Source: PS1 clade bacterium
GTDB lineage: Bacteria > Pseudomonadota > Alphaproteobacteria > RS24
Length of the DNA stretch: 16,093 bases
Direction: 5' to 3'
Assembly (NCBI GenBank): GCA_016779015.1
Contig: JADHOK010000020.1
Span: forward strand, 1-16,093
The first letter of the stretch is position 1. Each line of letters begins with the position of its first letter. Below, one piece after another: positions 1 through 7,280 of this stretch. Position numbers and translations under genes: made by a program. The notes under the pieces were generated by a model. The model saw only the letters and a list, made by a program, of their open reading frames with translations, was not told the DNA's origin and made no database searches.

Positions 1-141
1 TTCTAAGGGGGCCAGCGCAAGGCGCACTAAATCTCGCTGTCGCTCGATAAGTGCTTTTAGCGTCGGCCACCTGTCCATCCGAACTCATTCGTGCCCCGTG
101 TAGTTAGCGGGAAAACCCGCCCAGTTCAAGCGTCTCGCCCC

Positions 142-170
142 TTGACCGATGCGGCTTGTCTGCCTAGCCT
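142..170 (+). promoter_or_regulatory. Predicted promoter of the VOC gene
   Basis: The -35 box TTGACC (142-147) is followed after 17 bases by TAGCCT (165-170). The -35 is a good match and the -10 is weak (3 of 6 to TATAAT). The predicted transcript would start near 177, leaving a short leader that contains the purine-rich GGGAGAGAG just before the ATG at 194. This placement argues against the in-frame ATG at 149, which would lie inside the promoter spacer. Confidence 0.45.
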
Positions 171-193
171 TTTTTGAAAAAGGGAGAGAGCCC

Positions 194-973
194 ATGCGCA
201 TCAGACAAATCGTCCTCGCCGCCGACCAACTGGCCCCAACGCTCGACACGTTGGGCCAAGTGCTGAACGGGCCGGTGGTGTTTCGCGACCCCGGCGTCGC
301 CGAGTTTGGGCTGGAAAACGGCTTGTTTGTCTCGGGCGGCGATTTTATCGAAGTCGTCAGCCCGCTCAAAGGCCAAAACGACACCGCCGCCGGACGCCAT
401 ATCGCACGGCGCGGCGACAGCTTCTATATGATGATTTTCCAATGCGCCGATGCGCGCCCGACCATTGACCGCTTGGCCGAAAAAGGCCTGCGTCCGGTTT
501 GGGCCTATGACAAAGACGCGCTGGTGGCGACGCATTTCCACCCGCACGATTTTGGCCCGGCCATTGTCTCCATCGACTCCATGCCGCCTTCTGGTGGTGA
601 TGATGATGATTGGCGCGCGCCCAACGCGCATTGGTTCTGGGCGCGCTGGCCCGATGCGGCGCAGCCGAAAGCGGAAGAAACACCGAGCGGCAGTGTGGCG
701 GCGCTGGAGTTGCGCGCGCCCAACGCCGACCAATTGGCGCAAAACTGGGCCGAAAACTTGCAGCTTGCGTTTAAAGGCAACCGCCTTCAGTTCGATGGCG
801 CGCATATCGATTTCGTCCAAGAAACCGGCTATGACCCGTATATCGCCGCCGTCACCTTGCGCGCCGGCACGGATACACCCGCCGCCATACTGGCGCGCGC
901 CAAAGCGGCCGGCCTCGAAACCACCACGACGAGCTTCAACTTTTGCAATGTGGAATGGCGGCTGGGCGTCTAG
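194..973 (+). CDS. Glyoxalase-like (VOC superfamily) protein
   Basis: This 259-residue protein begins MRIRQIVLAADQL and has the paired beta-alpha-beta-beta-beta layout of glyoxalase-like VOC proteins. One module is N-terminal and a more diverged one spans about residues 165-259. A strand ending FIEVVSP (Glu about 53) is where VOC enzymes usually place a metal-binding glutamate. The usual first-strand histidine is replaced by Gln5, which could still bind metal. The middle linker is acidic (GGDDDDW) and rich in Trp. The substrate cannot be told from sequence. I chose the ATG at 194 because GGGAGAGAG lies just upstream and homology-like sequence begins there; an ATG at 149 adds 15 unlikely residues. 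The gene appears monocistronic and its stop overlaps the lepA stop on the other strand. Confidence 0.8.
   Translation: MRIRQIVLAADQLAPTLDTLGQVLNGPVVFRDPGVAEFGLENGLFVSGGDFIEVVSPLKGQNDTAAGRHIARRGDSFYMMIFQCADARPTIDRLAEKGLRPVWAYDKDALVATHFHPHDFGPAIVSIDSMPPSGGDDDDWRAPNAHWFWARWPDAAQPKAEETPSGSVAALELRAPNADQLAQNWAENLQLAFKGNRLQFDGAHIDFVQETGYDPYIAAVTLRAGTDTPAAILARAKAAGLETTTTSFNFCNVEWRLGV
599..610 (+). repeat. GAT trinucleotide repeat encoding Asp4
   Basis: Four GAT units follow two GGT units and encode GGDDDD in the linker between the two halves of the VOC protein. Such repeats can change length by slippage. Here it sits in a probable flexible loop, so it is most likely neutral. Confidence 0.6.
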
Positions 974-2775
974 TCATCCATCTTCAGGGCTTGGATGAAC
1001 GCGTCTTGCGGGATATCGACCTTGCCGAATTGCCGCATTTTCTTTTTGCCTTCTTTTTGTTTGTCCAACAGCTTGCGTTTACGCGTGGCGTCACCGCCAT
1101 AGCATTTCGCCGTCACGTCTTTTCTAAGCGCCGCAATGGTTTCGCGCGCGATGATTTTGCCACCCAAAGCCGCTTGAATGGGGATTTTGAAAAGATGGCG
1201 CGGGATAAGCCCTTTCAACCGCTCGCACATGGCGCGGCCGCGCGCCTCGGCATTGTCGCGGTGGACAATGGTCGATAGCGCATCGACCGGCTCGGCATTG
1301 ACCAATATCGACATTTTCACCAAATCGCCGGTGCGATAATCGGCCATTTGATAATCAAAGCTGGCATAGCCGCGCGTCACGCTTTTCAGCCGGTCGTAAA
1401 AATCGAACACCACTTCATTGAGCGGCAGTTCATATTCCAGCATGGCGCGCGAACCGGCGTAAGACAGATTAATCTGTCGCCCGCGCCGGTCTTCGCACAG
1501 CTTCAGCACAGCGCCCATATATTCATCGGGCACCAAAATCGAGGCGCGAATCCACGGCTCGTCAATATGGTCAATCTTGACGATATCGGGCATATCGGCC
1601 GGATTGTGCAGCTCCTGCATTTCGCCATCGTTCATATGCAATTGATAGACCACGCTGGGCGCGGTGGTGATGAGGTCGATATCGAACTCGCGCTCAATGC
1701 GCTCGCGAATAATCTCCAGATGCAGCAGCCCCAAAAAGCCGCAGCGGAACCCGAAACCCAAAGCAGCCGAGGTCTCCATCTCAAAGTCAAAGCTTGCATC
1801 ATTGAGCCGCAGCTTGGCCATGGCCTCGCGAAGGTCTTCAAATTGCGAACTGTCGGTCGGAAAAAGACCACAAAACACCACCGGTTGCGCCGGTTTGAAG
1901 CCTTCCAGCATATCGGTGCAGGGTTTTTTATCCTCGGTCACCGTGTCGCCGACGCGGGTGTCGGCCACCTCTTTAATGGCCGCCGTGAAATAACCGATTT
2001 CGCCGGCACTCAGCGCGTCCACCGTGTCGCGCTTGGGGCGGAAGACGCCGACTTGGTCCACCGGATGCGTCGCCCCGGTCGACATCATGCGAATTTTCAT
2101 GCCTTTTTTCAGCGTGCCGTCAATCACCCGCACCAGCACCACAACCCCCAAATAGGCGTCGTACCAGCTATCGACCAGCATGGCTTTCAAGGGCGCTTGC
2201 GCGTCGCCTTCGGGCGGCGGCAATTGCGTCACAATGGCTTCCAGCACCTCATTAATGCCAAGACCGGTCTTGGCCGAAATATCGACGCTTTGCGCCGTAT
2301 CCAGCCCGATGACATCCTCGATCTGGGTCTTGACCCGCTCCGGCTCGGCGGCCGGCAGGTCAACCTTATTCAGCACCGGCACAATTTCGTGATCGACATC
2401 GATCGCCTGATAGACATTAGCCAGCGTCTGCGCCTCGACGCCTTGGCTGGCATCGACCACCAGCAGCGAACCTTCGCATGCGGCCAGCGAGCGGCTCACC
2501 TCATAGGCGAAATCGACATGCCCCGGCGTGTCAATGAGGTTGAGCTGATAGGTCTCGCCATTGGCGGCTTGATAATCCAGCCGCACGGTCTGCGCTTTAA
2601 TGGTGATACCGCGCTCGCGCTCGATATCCATATTGTCCAGCACTTGCTCGGACATTTCGCGCTCGCTCAAGCCGCCGGTCAGCTGAATCAGCCGGTCGGC
2701 CAGCGTCGACTTGCCGTGGTCGATATGGGCAATAATCGAAAAATTGCGAATATGGTCTTTGCGCGTTGTGCTCAT
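970..2775 (-). CDS. lepA: Elongation factor 4 (LepA), back-translocating GTPase
   Basis: This is a full-length 601-residue LepA/EF4, a ribosome-bound GTPase related to EF-G. Visible motifs are the G1 loop AHIDHGKST (about residues 16-24), RGITIK in switch I, DTPGHVDF (G3) and NKVD (G4). These are followed by the EF-G-like beta barrel and domains III and V. The family-specific C-terminal domain includes YGGDATRKRKLLDKQKEGKK. I chose the ATG at 2775 because MSTTRKDHIRNFSIIAHID matches the usual family N-terminus. An in-frame ATG at 2805 and TTG at 2811 exist but would add unlikely residues. The Shine-Dalgarno before 2775 is weak. It lies 60 bases downstream of pheT on the same strand, so it may be the last gene of the rpmI-rplT-pheST transcript. 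Its stop codon overlaps that of the convergent VOC gene. Confidence 0.97.
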   Translation of the reverse strand: MSTTRKDHIRNFSIIAHIDHGKSTLADRLIQLTGGLSEREMSEQVLDNMDIERERGITIKAQTVRLDYQAANGETYQLNLIDTPGHVDFAYEVSRSLAACEGSLLVVDASQGVEAQTLANVYQAIDVDHEIVPVLNKVDLPAAEPERVKTQIEDVIGLDTAQSVDISAKTGLGINEVLEAIVTQLPPPEGDAQAPLKAMLVDSWYDAYLGVVVLVRVIDGTLKKGMKIRMMSTGATHPVDQVGVFRPKRDTVDALSAGEIGYFTAAIKEVADTRVGDTVTEDKKPCTDMLEGFKPAQPVVFCGLFPTDSSQFEDLREAMAKLRLNDASFDFEMETSAALGFGFRCGFLGLLHLEIIRERIEREFDIDLITTAPSVVYQLHMNDGEMQELHNPADMPDIVKIDHIDEPWIRASILVPDEYMGAVLKLCEDRRGRQINLSYAGSRAMLEYELPLNEVVFDFYDRLKSVTRGYASFDYQMADYRTGDLVKMSILVNAEPVDALSTIVHRDNAEARGRAMCERLKGLIPRHLFKIPIQAALGGKIIARETIAALRKDVTAKCYGGDATRKRKLLDKQKEGKKKMRQFGKVDIPQDAFIQALKMDD

Positions 2776-2835
2776 GAGAAGCGATATAGCACCGCGCGCG
2801 CGCATCTCCAATGCGTCAATTATGCCAATATTTGG

Positions 2836-5241
2836 TTAGCCGCGAAGCTTGCCGCCGGTGGCTTTTTCGACATTGGCCGTCACATTTTCGGCCACTGCCT
2901 CGATCTCGGCATCGGTCAGGGTTTTGTCGCGCGGTTGCAAGGTCACTTCCAGCGCGACGGATTTCATACCGTCGGGCAGGTTGCCGCCCGCAAACACATC
3001 AAACACGCGCACTTGGCTGATAAGCTTTTTATCGGCCGCTTGCGCAGCGCGCACCATATCGGCGGCTTTGGTGTCGCCCGCCACCTCGAAAGCGAAATCG
3101 CGCGACAGGCTTTGCAAGTTAGACAACGCCAAAGCGGCGCGCGCAATGGCGCTATTGTCTTTCGGTGCCGGCACAGCGTCGGGCCAAACCTCGAAAGCCG
3201 CCGCCGCCACATCAATATCAAATTGCTTGAGCAGCGCCGGATGCAACTCGCCAAACACCGCCATTGGCTCGCGCGGGTTGCGCGCCAATACGCCGGACCG
3301 CCCGGGGTGATACCAATCAATACCGCTATCTTCGGGGATCGGTAGCACTTGCAGACCATCCGTGGCCACGCCGCACGCCGCCAAAGCTGCCTCGGCATCG
3401 GCGCGCGCTTGATAAGCGTCAACGTTGTGCGCTGCGCCGCGCCAGTTTTTGGGAGCCGCCAAACCGGCGCGTAGACCGGCCGCTGCGAAACGCTGCGCCC
3501 CCGGCGTCGCGGCTTTAAACTCATGGCCCAGCTCGAACAGATTAATGCTCTGCGCGCCACGGTCGCGATTGCGCGCCGCCGCCGCCATCAGCCCGGGCAG
3601 TAGCGAGGGGCGCATATGGCTCAATTCAGACGATATCGGATTGGCCAATTGCAGGCCTTCGGCGACGTGAAACGCTTTGGCTTGCGCGGCCGAGATGAAC
3701 GACCAAGTGACGGCCTCGATAAGACCGCGCGCTGCCAAGGCGCGGCGCATCAGAGCGGCCCGACGTTGGGCCAAGGTCAGGGTCGGCTTGGCAACACCAT
3801 CGCGCTGCGGCAGCGGCGTCGCCGGCACTTCATCCAGACCATGGATGCGGACAATCTCTTCAACAATATCAGCGCCATTGGTATCGGCATCGATATCAGG
3901 CCGCCAACTCGGCACAGAGATGCGCCAGCTTTTGCCGGTCGTGACGCCAAATCCCAATTTTTCCAGCACCGCCTGCATCTCGCTCTCGGCAATGTCCAGA
4001 CCCGTCAATTGCTGCACCCGCGCCGGCGCAAAAGAAACTATTTTATCGCTCTCGGGCACTGCCCCACCGATTTGCGGTGCGTGCACCGTGCCGCCGCAAA
4101 TTTCGACAATCATCTGCACAGCAAGATTGAGACCGCTTTCGACCGAGGCCGGGTCAACGCCGCGCTCAAACCGATAGCGCGCATCGCTCTCAATATTGTG
4201 ATGACGCCCCGACAGGGCAATCGATACGGGGTCGAACCAAGCGCTTTCGACCAGCACATTTTTGGTCTCCAGCGTCGAGCCGGAGGCCAGACCGCCCATA
4301 ATGCCGCCCAGTCCCAATACGCCTTTATCATCGGCAATCACACAATCGTTCGGCGTCAGCTCGTAAGTCGCATCATCCAGCGCGACGAAACTTTCGCCTT
4401 TTTCGGCGGCGCGCGCGCGCACCGTGCCGCTCAGCTTATCGGCGTCATAAACGTGCAAAGGGCGACCGCGGTCATAGGAAATATAATTGGTGATATCGAC
4501 CAGCGCATTGATGGGGTTGAGGCCAATGGCTTTCAGCCGCGCCTGCAACCATGCCGGGCTTGGCGCATTGGTGACGCCTTCAATATAGCAACCGGCAAAT
4601 ACCGGACAGGCATCGCTGTCGACCGCGATTGCCGGCCCGGCTTTTTTATCGGCTTTAATCGGTGCCGCTTTATCATCTTTCAACGTGCCCAGACCGCTGG
4701 CCGCGAGGTCGCGCGCAATGCCGCGCACGCCCAGACAATCGGGGCGATTGGGGGTGATGCCGATTTCGATCATCGGGTCGGCGAGACCCAGCGCTTCAGC
4801 CGCCGGTGTGCCGATTTTGGGCGCGTCTTGCAATTCGATAATGCCGTCATGGTCATCGCTCAGTCCCAGCTCAGCGCCCGAACACATCATGCCATTGCTC
4901 GTCACGCCGCGGATTTTGGCTTTGCCCAGCACCATGCCATTGGACGGAATAACCGCGCCTTGTTGCGCCAATATGCCGATGAGACCGGCACGCGCATTCG
5001 GCGCGCCGCAGACCAGCTTTTGCTCGCCGCCGCCGCTTTTGACGGTGCAAATTTGCAGCCGGTCAGCTTCGGGATGCGGTTCGGTGGCAATGATTTCCGC
5101 CACTTCGAAATTGGCAAAAGTCTCAGCCGGATCGCTCAGCGCTTCGACCTCAAGACCGATAAGCGTCAACCGCTCGACAATTTCCTCGAGCGCGGCTTCG
5201 GTGTCGAGATGGTCGTGCAACCAGGAGAGGGTAAATTTCAT
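2836..5241 (-). CDS. pheT: Phenylalanine-tRNA ligase beta subunit
   Basis: This 801-residue protein is the beta subunit of the alpha2-beta2 phenylalanyl-tRNA synthetase. The N-terminus (MKFTLSWLHDHL) is typical. An OB-fold tRNA-binding domain spans about residues 40-150. The B3/B4 region at about 210-390 carries the editing site that removes mischarged Tyr. B5 is at about 400-475, followed by the catalytic-like core. The C-terminal FDX-ACB (anticodon-binding) domain at about 705-800 ends near KTLTDAEIEAVAENV. The start at 5241 is supported by GGAGAGG seven bases upstream; the open frame extends 20 codons further without support. pheS ends 10 bases upstream, so the subunits are co-transcribed and probably translated at matched levels. 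No frameshift or missing domain is visible. Confidence 0.97.
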   Translation of the reverse strand: MKFTLSWLHDHLDTEAALEEIVERLTLIGLEVEALSDPAETFANFEVAEIIATEPHPEADRLQICTVKSGGGEQKLVCGAPNARAGLIGILAQQGAVIPSNGMVLGKAKIRGVTSNGMMCSGAELGLSDDHDGIIELQDAPKIGTPAAEALGLADPMIEIGITPNRPDCLGVRGIARDLAASGLGTLKDDKAAPIKADKKAGPAIAVDSDACPVFAGCYIEGVTNAPSPAWLQARLKAIGLNPINALVDITNYISYDRGRPLHVYDADKLSGTVRARAAEKGESFVALDDATYELTPNDCVIADDKGVLGLGGIMGGLASGSTLETKNVLVESAWFDPVSIALSGRHHNIESDARYRFERGVDPASVESGLNLAVQMIVEICGGTVHAPQIGGAVPESDKIVSFAPARVQQLTGLDIAESEMQAVLEKLGFGVTTGKSWRISVPSWRPDIDADTNGADIVEEIVRIHGLDEVPATPLPQRDGVAKPTLTLAQRRAALMRRALAARGLIEAVTWSFISAAQAKAFHVAEGLQLANPISSELSHMRPSLLPGLMAAAARNRDRGAQSINLFELGHEFKAATPGAQRFAAAGLRAGLAAPKNWRGAAHNVDAYQARADAEAALAACGVATDGLQVLPIPEDSGIDWYHPGRSGVLARNPREPMAVFGELHPALLKQFDIDVAAAAFEVWPDAVPAPKDNSAIARAALALSNLQSLSRDFAFEVAGDTKAADMVRAAQAADKKLISQVRVFDVFAGGNLPDGMKSVALEVTLQPRDKTLTDAEIEAVAENVTANVEKATGGKLRG

Positions 5242-5251
5242 CGTGCCTCTC

Positions 5252-6385
5252 CTATTGGCCTGTACCGGGTTTGCCGGCCAGAGATTTATTCGACAAACCA
5301 CCGGCCAGCCCCGGCACGTCGATCGGCAAGAAGCCGTAATGTTTCAGCCAGCGCAAATCGGCCTCGAAGAAAGCCCGCAAATCGGGCGCGCCATATTTCA
5401 ACATGGCCAATCGATCAATGCCCATACCGAAAGCGAAACCCTGATATTTGTCAGCGTCGATGCAGGCATGGCGCAGCACATGCGGATTGACCATGCCCGA
5501 GCCGCCAATCTCCATCCAATCATCGCCCTCGCCGACAATCAGCCGGTCGCCATCGCGGCGGCACGGCATATCGATTTCCATGCTCGGCTCGGTGAACGGG
5601 AAATAGCTGGGGCGGAAGCGGATGGAAATATCCGAAACTTCAAAAAACGCCGCCAAAAACGCTTCCAGCGTATATTTCAAATGCCCCATATGGGTCGTCT
5701 CATCGACCACCAGCCCTTCGACCTGATGAAACATCGGTGTATGCGTCTGGTCGCTATCGCACCGATATGTGCGCCCCGGCGCGATGAAGCGGAAAGGCGG
5801 GCCGCTATTGTCTGCTTGGCCGTTTTGCATTGTGCGCACTTGTACCGGCGAGGTATGAGTGCGCAACAGCAGCGCTTCCCCGTCTTCCTCGGCATTCAGA
5901 TAAAACGTATCGTGCATTTGGCGCGCCGGATGCGCCTCGGGGATATTGAGCGCGGTGAAATTATAAAAGCCGCTTTCAATATCCGGCCCTTCGGCGACAT
6001 CGAAGCCCATATCAGCGAAAATCGCCGCTATTTCTTCCATCACCTGACTGACCGGATGGATGCGGCCTTCAAATTGCGGGTCGGTCGCGACCGGCAGGGT
6101 CATATCCAGCGTCTCTTCGGCAAGGCGGGCGTTCAACGCCGCCGCATCGATGGTGGTTTTCTTCTCAGCAATCGCCTCGCTCACCGCATCGCGCAGCGCA
6201 TTGAATAGCGGGCCATTGGTTTGGCGTTCTTCGGCGCTCATGCCGCCCAGCGTTTTCAACAGCGCCGAGACCGTGCCTTTTTTACCGAGCGCGCCGACGC
6301 GCACCGCCTCCAACGCCGCAGCGTCCTCAGCCGCCGCAATGGCAGCCAGAATATCGGTTTTCAGTTTGTCGGCCTCGGCACTCAT
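5252..6385 (-). CDS. pheS: Phenylalanine-tRNA ligase alpha subunit
   Basis: This 377-residue protein is the catalytic alpha subunit that activates Phe and charges tRNA-Phe. The first 85 or so residues form the N-terminal coiled-coil that binds tRNA. The class II catalytic core follows, with motif 2 around DTFYLNAEEDGEALLLRTHTS and FRFIAPGRTYRCDSDQTHTP. Motif 3 is GFAFGMGIDRLAMLKYG. The usual family end, DLRWLKHYGF, is followed here by about 25 extra residues rich in Gly, Leu and Lys, a small extension I cannot assign. The ATG at 6385 has a weak Shine-Dalgarno. It lies 21 bases after the U-tract of an attenuator-like terminator, which suggests pheST expression is set by read-through from rpmI-rplT. 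Confidence 0.97.
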   Translation of the reverse strand: MSAEADKLKTDILAAIAAAEDAAALEAVRVGALGKKGTVSALLKTLGGMSAEERQTNGPLFNALRDAVSEAIAEKKTTIDAAALNARLAEETLDMTLPVATDPQFEGRIHPVSQVMEEIAAIFADMGFDVAEGPDIESGFYNFTALNIPEAHPARQMHDTFYLNAEEDGEALLLRTHTSPVQVRTMQNGQADNSGPPFRFIAPGRTYRCDSDQTHTPMFHQVEGLVVDETTHMGHLKYTLEAFLAAFFEVSDISIRFRPSYFPFTEPSMEIDMPCRRDGDRLIVGEGDDWMEIGGSGMVNPHVLRHACIDADKYQGFAFGMGIDRLAMLKYGAPDLRAFFEADLRWLKHYGFLPIDVPGLAGGLSNKSLAGKPGTGQ

Positions 6386-6404
6386 TATGTGTCACGCTCG
6401 CTAA

Positions 6405-6437
6405 TTAAAAAAAACCCGCCCGCACCGTTTCAGGCAT
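6405..6437 (-). other. Ten-codon ORF ending Phe-Phe inside the pheS terminator (speculative leader)
   Basis: An ATG in the terminator loop opens a tiny frame reading MPETVRAGFF and then TAA. Its two Phe codons and part of its stop codon are formed by the terminator's own run of eight T. A convincing Shine-Dalgarno is not visible. A Phe-containing leader peptide before pheST is known in enterobacteria (pheM), but there the Phe codons precede the terminator. Here they follow the stem, so the classical mechanism would not work unchanged. It may be chance. Confidence 0.25.
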
Positions 6438-6475
6438 GGCGCTTTTACAGCACACCTGATGAGGATGCGAGCGGG
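6407..6475 (-). terminator. Intrinsic terminator or attenuator between rplT and pheS
   Basis: On the minus strand CCCGCTCGCA (6475-6466) pairs over ten positions, one of them G-U, with TGCGGGCGGG (6424-6415). Eight T follow at once (6414-6407). The roughly 41-base loop can fold further through TCAGG/CCTGA and GTGC/GCGC. The stem and U-run meet the standard intrinsic terminator pattern. It ends only 21 bases before the pheS ATG, the position expected of an attenuator. A plain terminator at the end of rpmI-rplT would require a separate pheS promoter in very little space. Confidence 0.75.
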
Positions 6476-6487
6476 GAATATGTTGCA

Positions 6488-6508
6488 GGGGTGCGTTGAC
6501 CCCGTCAA
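6488..6508 (-). promoter_or_regulatory. Overlapping alternative hairpins in the rplT-pheS spacer
   Basis: GGGGT/ACCCC (6488-6492 with 6499-6503) and TTGAC/GTCAA (6496-6500 with 6504-6508) are both perfect inverted repeats. They share bases 6499-6500 and 6501-6503, so they cannot fully form together. GGTGCG at 6490-6495 is also complementary to CGCACC at 6421-6426, the base of the terminator's 3' arm. That gives a possible six-pair competing structure. The pairing is seen in sequence; a switching role is inference. Confidence 0.4.
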
Positions 6509-6518
6509 TCGGTTTTGC

Positions 6519-6875
6519 CTAGTTGAGGGCGGCGCGGGCTTGGCCCACCAGCGCTTCAAAAGCGGCCGGTTCGTGCACTGCCAAATCGGCCAGCACTTTG
6601 CGGTCAACCTCAATTCCGGCTTTTCCCAGCCCGTTGATAAACTGACCATAGGCCAGCCCATGGGCGCGGGAAGCCGCATTGATGCGCTGGATCCACAAAG
6701 CGCGGAAATTGCGCTTTCTGGCCTTGCGATCACGATAGGCATATTGTCCGGCTTTGGTTACCGCCTGCTTGGCCACCCGAATGGTGTTTTTGCGGCGGCC
6801 ATAATAACCCTTGGCCTTGGAAAGAACTTTTTTATGGCGTGCATGGGAAGTCACGCCGCGTTTCACACGAGACAT
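6519..6875 (-). CDS. rplT: Large ribosomal subunit protein bL20
   Basis: This 118-residue basic protein matches bL20 along its whole length. It has the Arg/Lys-rich N-terminal extension (MSRVKRGVTSHARHKKVL, KGYYGRRKN, YAYRDRKARKR) that threads into 23S rRNA. The globular C-terminal domain begins near FRALWIQRINAA. bL20 is needed early in 50S assembly and in several bacteria represses its own operon by binding the leader mRNA. The Shine-Dalgarno AAGGAGGAG lies six bases before the ATG and overlaps the rpmI stop codon, so translation of the two genes is probably coupled. It is followed by the terminator-like element in front of pheS. Confidence 0.98.
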   Translation of the reverse strand: MSRVKRGVTSHARHKKVLSKAKGYYGRRKNTIRVAKQAVTKAGQYAYRDRKARKRNFRALWIQRINAASRAHGLAYGQFINGLGKAGIEVDRKVLADLAVHEPAAFEALVGQARAALN

Positions 6876-6887
6876 ATCTTCTCCTCC

Positions 6888-7085
6888 TTAACCGTTGGGC
6901 AGGAATTTGCGCACGGATTTCGCATCCTGCGGCGACAATATGGTGGTGCCGCGTTGGTTGCGAATCTGCTTGTTTGTGCGCTTGATCATGCCATGGCGTT
7001 TGCCTGCTTGACCTGCGCGCACCTTACCGGATGCCGTCAGCTTAAAGCGCTTTTTGGCCCCTGATTTGGTCTTCATTTTGGGCAT
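6888..7085 (-). CDS. rpmI: Large ribosomal subunit protein bL35
   Basis: This 65-residue protein is a complete bL35. It shows the hallmark MPKMKTKSGAKKRFK start, the GKVRAGQAGKRHGM segment and the LSPQDAKSVRKFLP end. AAGGAAG lies eight bases or so before the ATG. It is the first gene of the rpmI-rplT pair, 12 bases from rplT. In many bacteria infC is directly upstream. Here the divergent GDPD gene lies between them and rpmI has its own promoter-like sequence at 7219-7246. Confidence 0.97.
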   Translation of the reverse strand: MPKMKTKSGAKKRFKLTASGKVRAGQAGKRHGMIKRTNKQIRNQRGTTILSPQDAKSVRKFLPNG

Positions 7086-7104
7086 TTCGTCTTCCTTTCA
7101 AAAG

Positions 7105-7136
7105 CCGGTTTTGCCCAAATTGCGGGCCAAATCCGG
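7105..7136 (-). promoter_or_regulatory. Strong hairpin in the rpmI leader
   Basis: CCGG (7105-7108), TTTG (7110-7113) and CCC (7114-7116) pair with GGG (7124-7126), CAAA (7128-7131) and CCGG (7133-7136). There is one mismatch, one bulged base and a seven-base loop. In the minus-strand RNA it ends about 20 bases before the rpmI ATG and is followed by CTTTTG and a small CTTT/AAAG fold next to the Shine-Dalgarno. bL20-responsive leaders precede rpmI-rplT in other phyla; this could be such a site. I see no sequence match to a known class. Confidence 0.4.
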
Positions 7137-7218
7137 TAGGCTCGTCAACGACCGCCTTGGCAGCCCTTATCGGCCAGCCGGTCGGCTCGAAAACGCCTAT
7201 GCGCCCCGAGCAGCCGGT

Positions 7219-7246
7219 GTTATACGCGATAAGCGGCAAAATGCAA
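7219..7246 (-). promoter_or_regulatory. Predicted rpmI-rplT promoter
   Basis: On the minus strand TTGCAT (7246-7241) is followed after 16 bases by TATAAC (7224-7219). The -10 matches five of six to TATAAT. Transcription would start near 7212, giving a leader of about 127 bases that contains the hairpin at 7105-7136. It overlaps the divergent upstream region of the GDPD gene. Confidence 0.55.
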
Positions 7247-7280
7247 GCCTTGGCGTAGCGGATTTGGAAGGAATGGGGAT

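Noticed and set aside
24..58. Possible terminator of a gene left of the window (GCACT/AGTGC stem then TTTT)
   Set aside because: Only five outer pairs with an unmatched interior and a short T-run; no upstream coding end can be assigned to confirm it.
107..120. Small hairpin GCGGG-AAAA-CCCGC
   Set aside because: Five pairs with no T-run on either side; too common in GC-rich DNA to assign a role.
149..193. Upstream ATG for the VOC gene
   Set aside because: It lies in the spacer of the predicted promoter and adds 15 unrelated residues; the ATG at 194 has the purine-rich ribosome-binding site.
974..998. TCATCC/GGATGA inverted repeat near the lepA stop
   Set aside because: Thirteen-base loop, inside coding sequence, without T-run; consistent with chance.
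1348..3345. Plus-strand open frame of 665 codons antisense to lepA and the pheT end
   Set aside because: Composition is rich in His, Arg and Gln without domain-like patterns, and it crosses two well-supported genes. Avoidance of TTA, CTA and TCA codons in the sense genes creates such stop-free antisense frames.
3616..6208. Plus-strand open frames of 624 and 507 codons antisense to pheT and pheS
   Set aside because: Same explanation as for lepA: the sense strand encodes complete PheRS subunits, and no Shine-Dalgarno or recognisable domain supports the antisense products.
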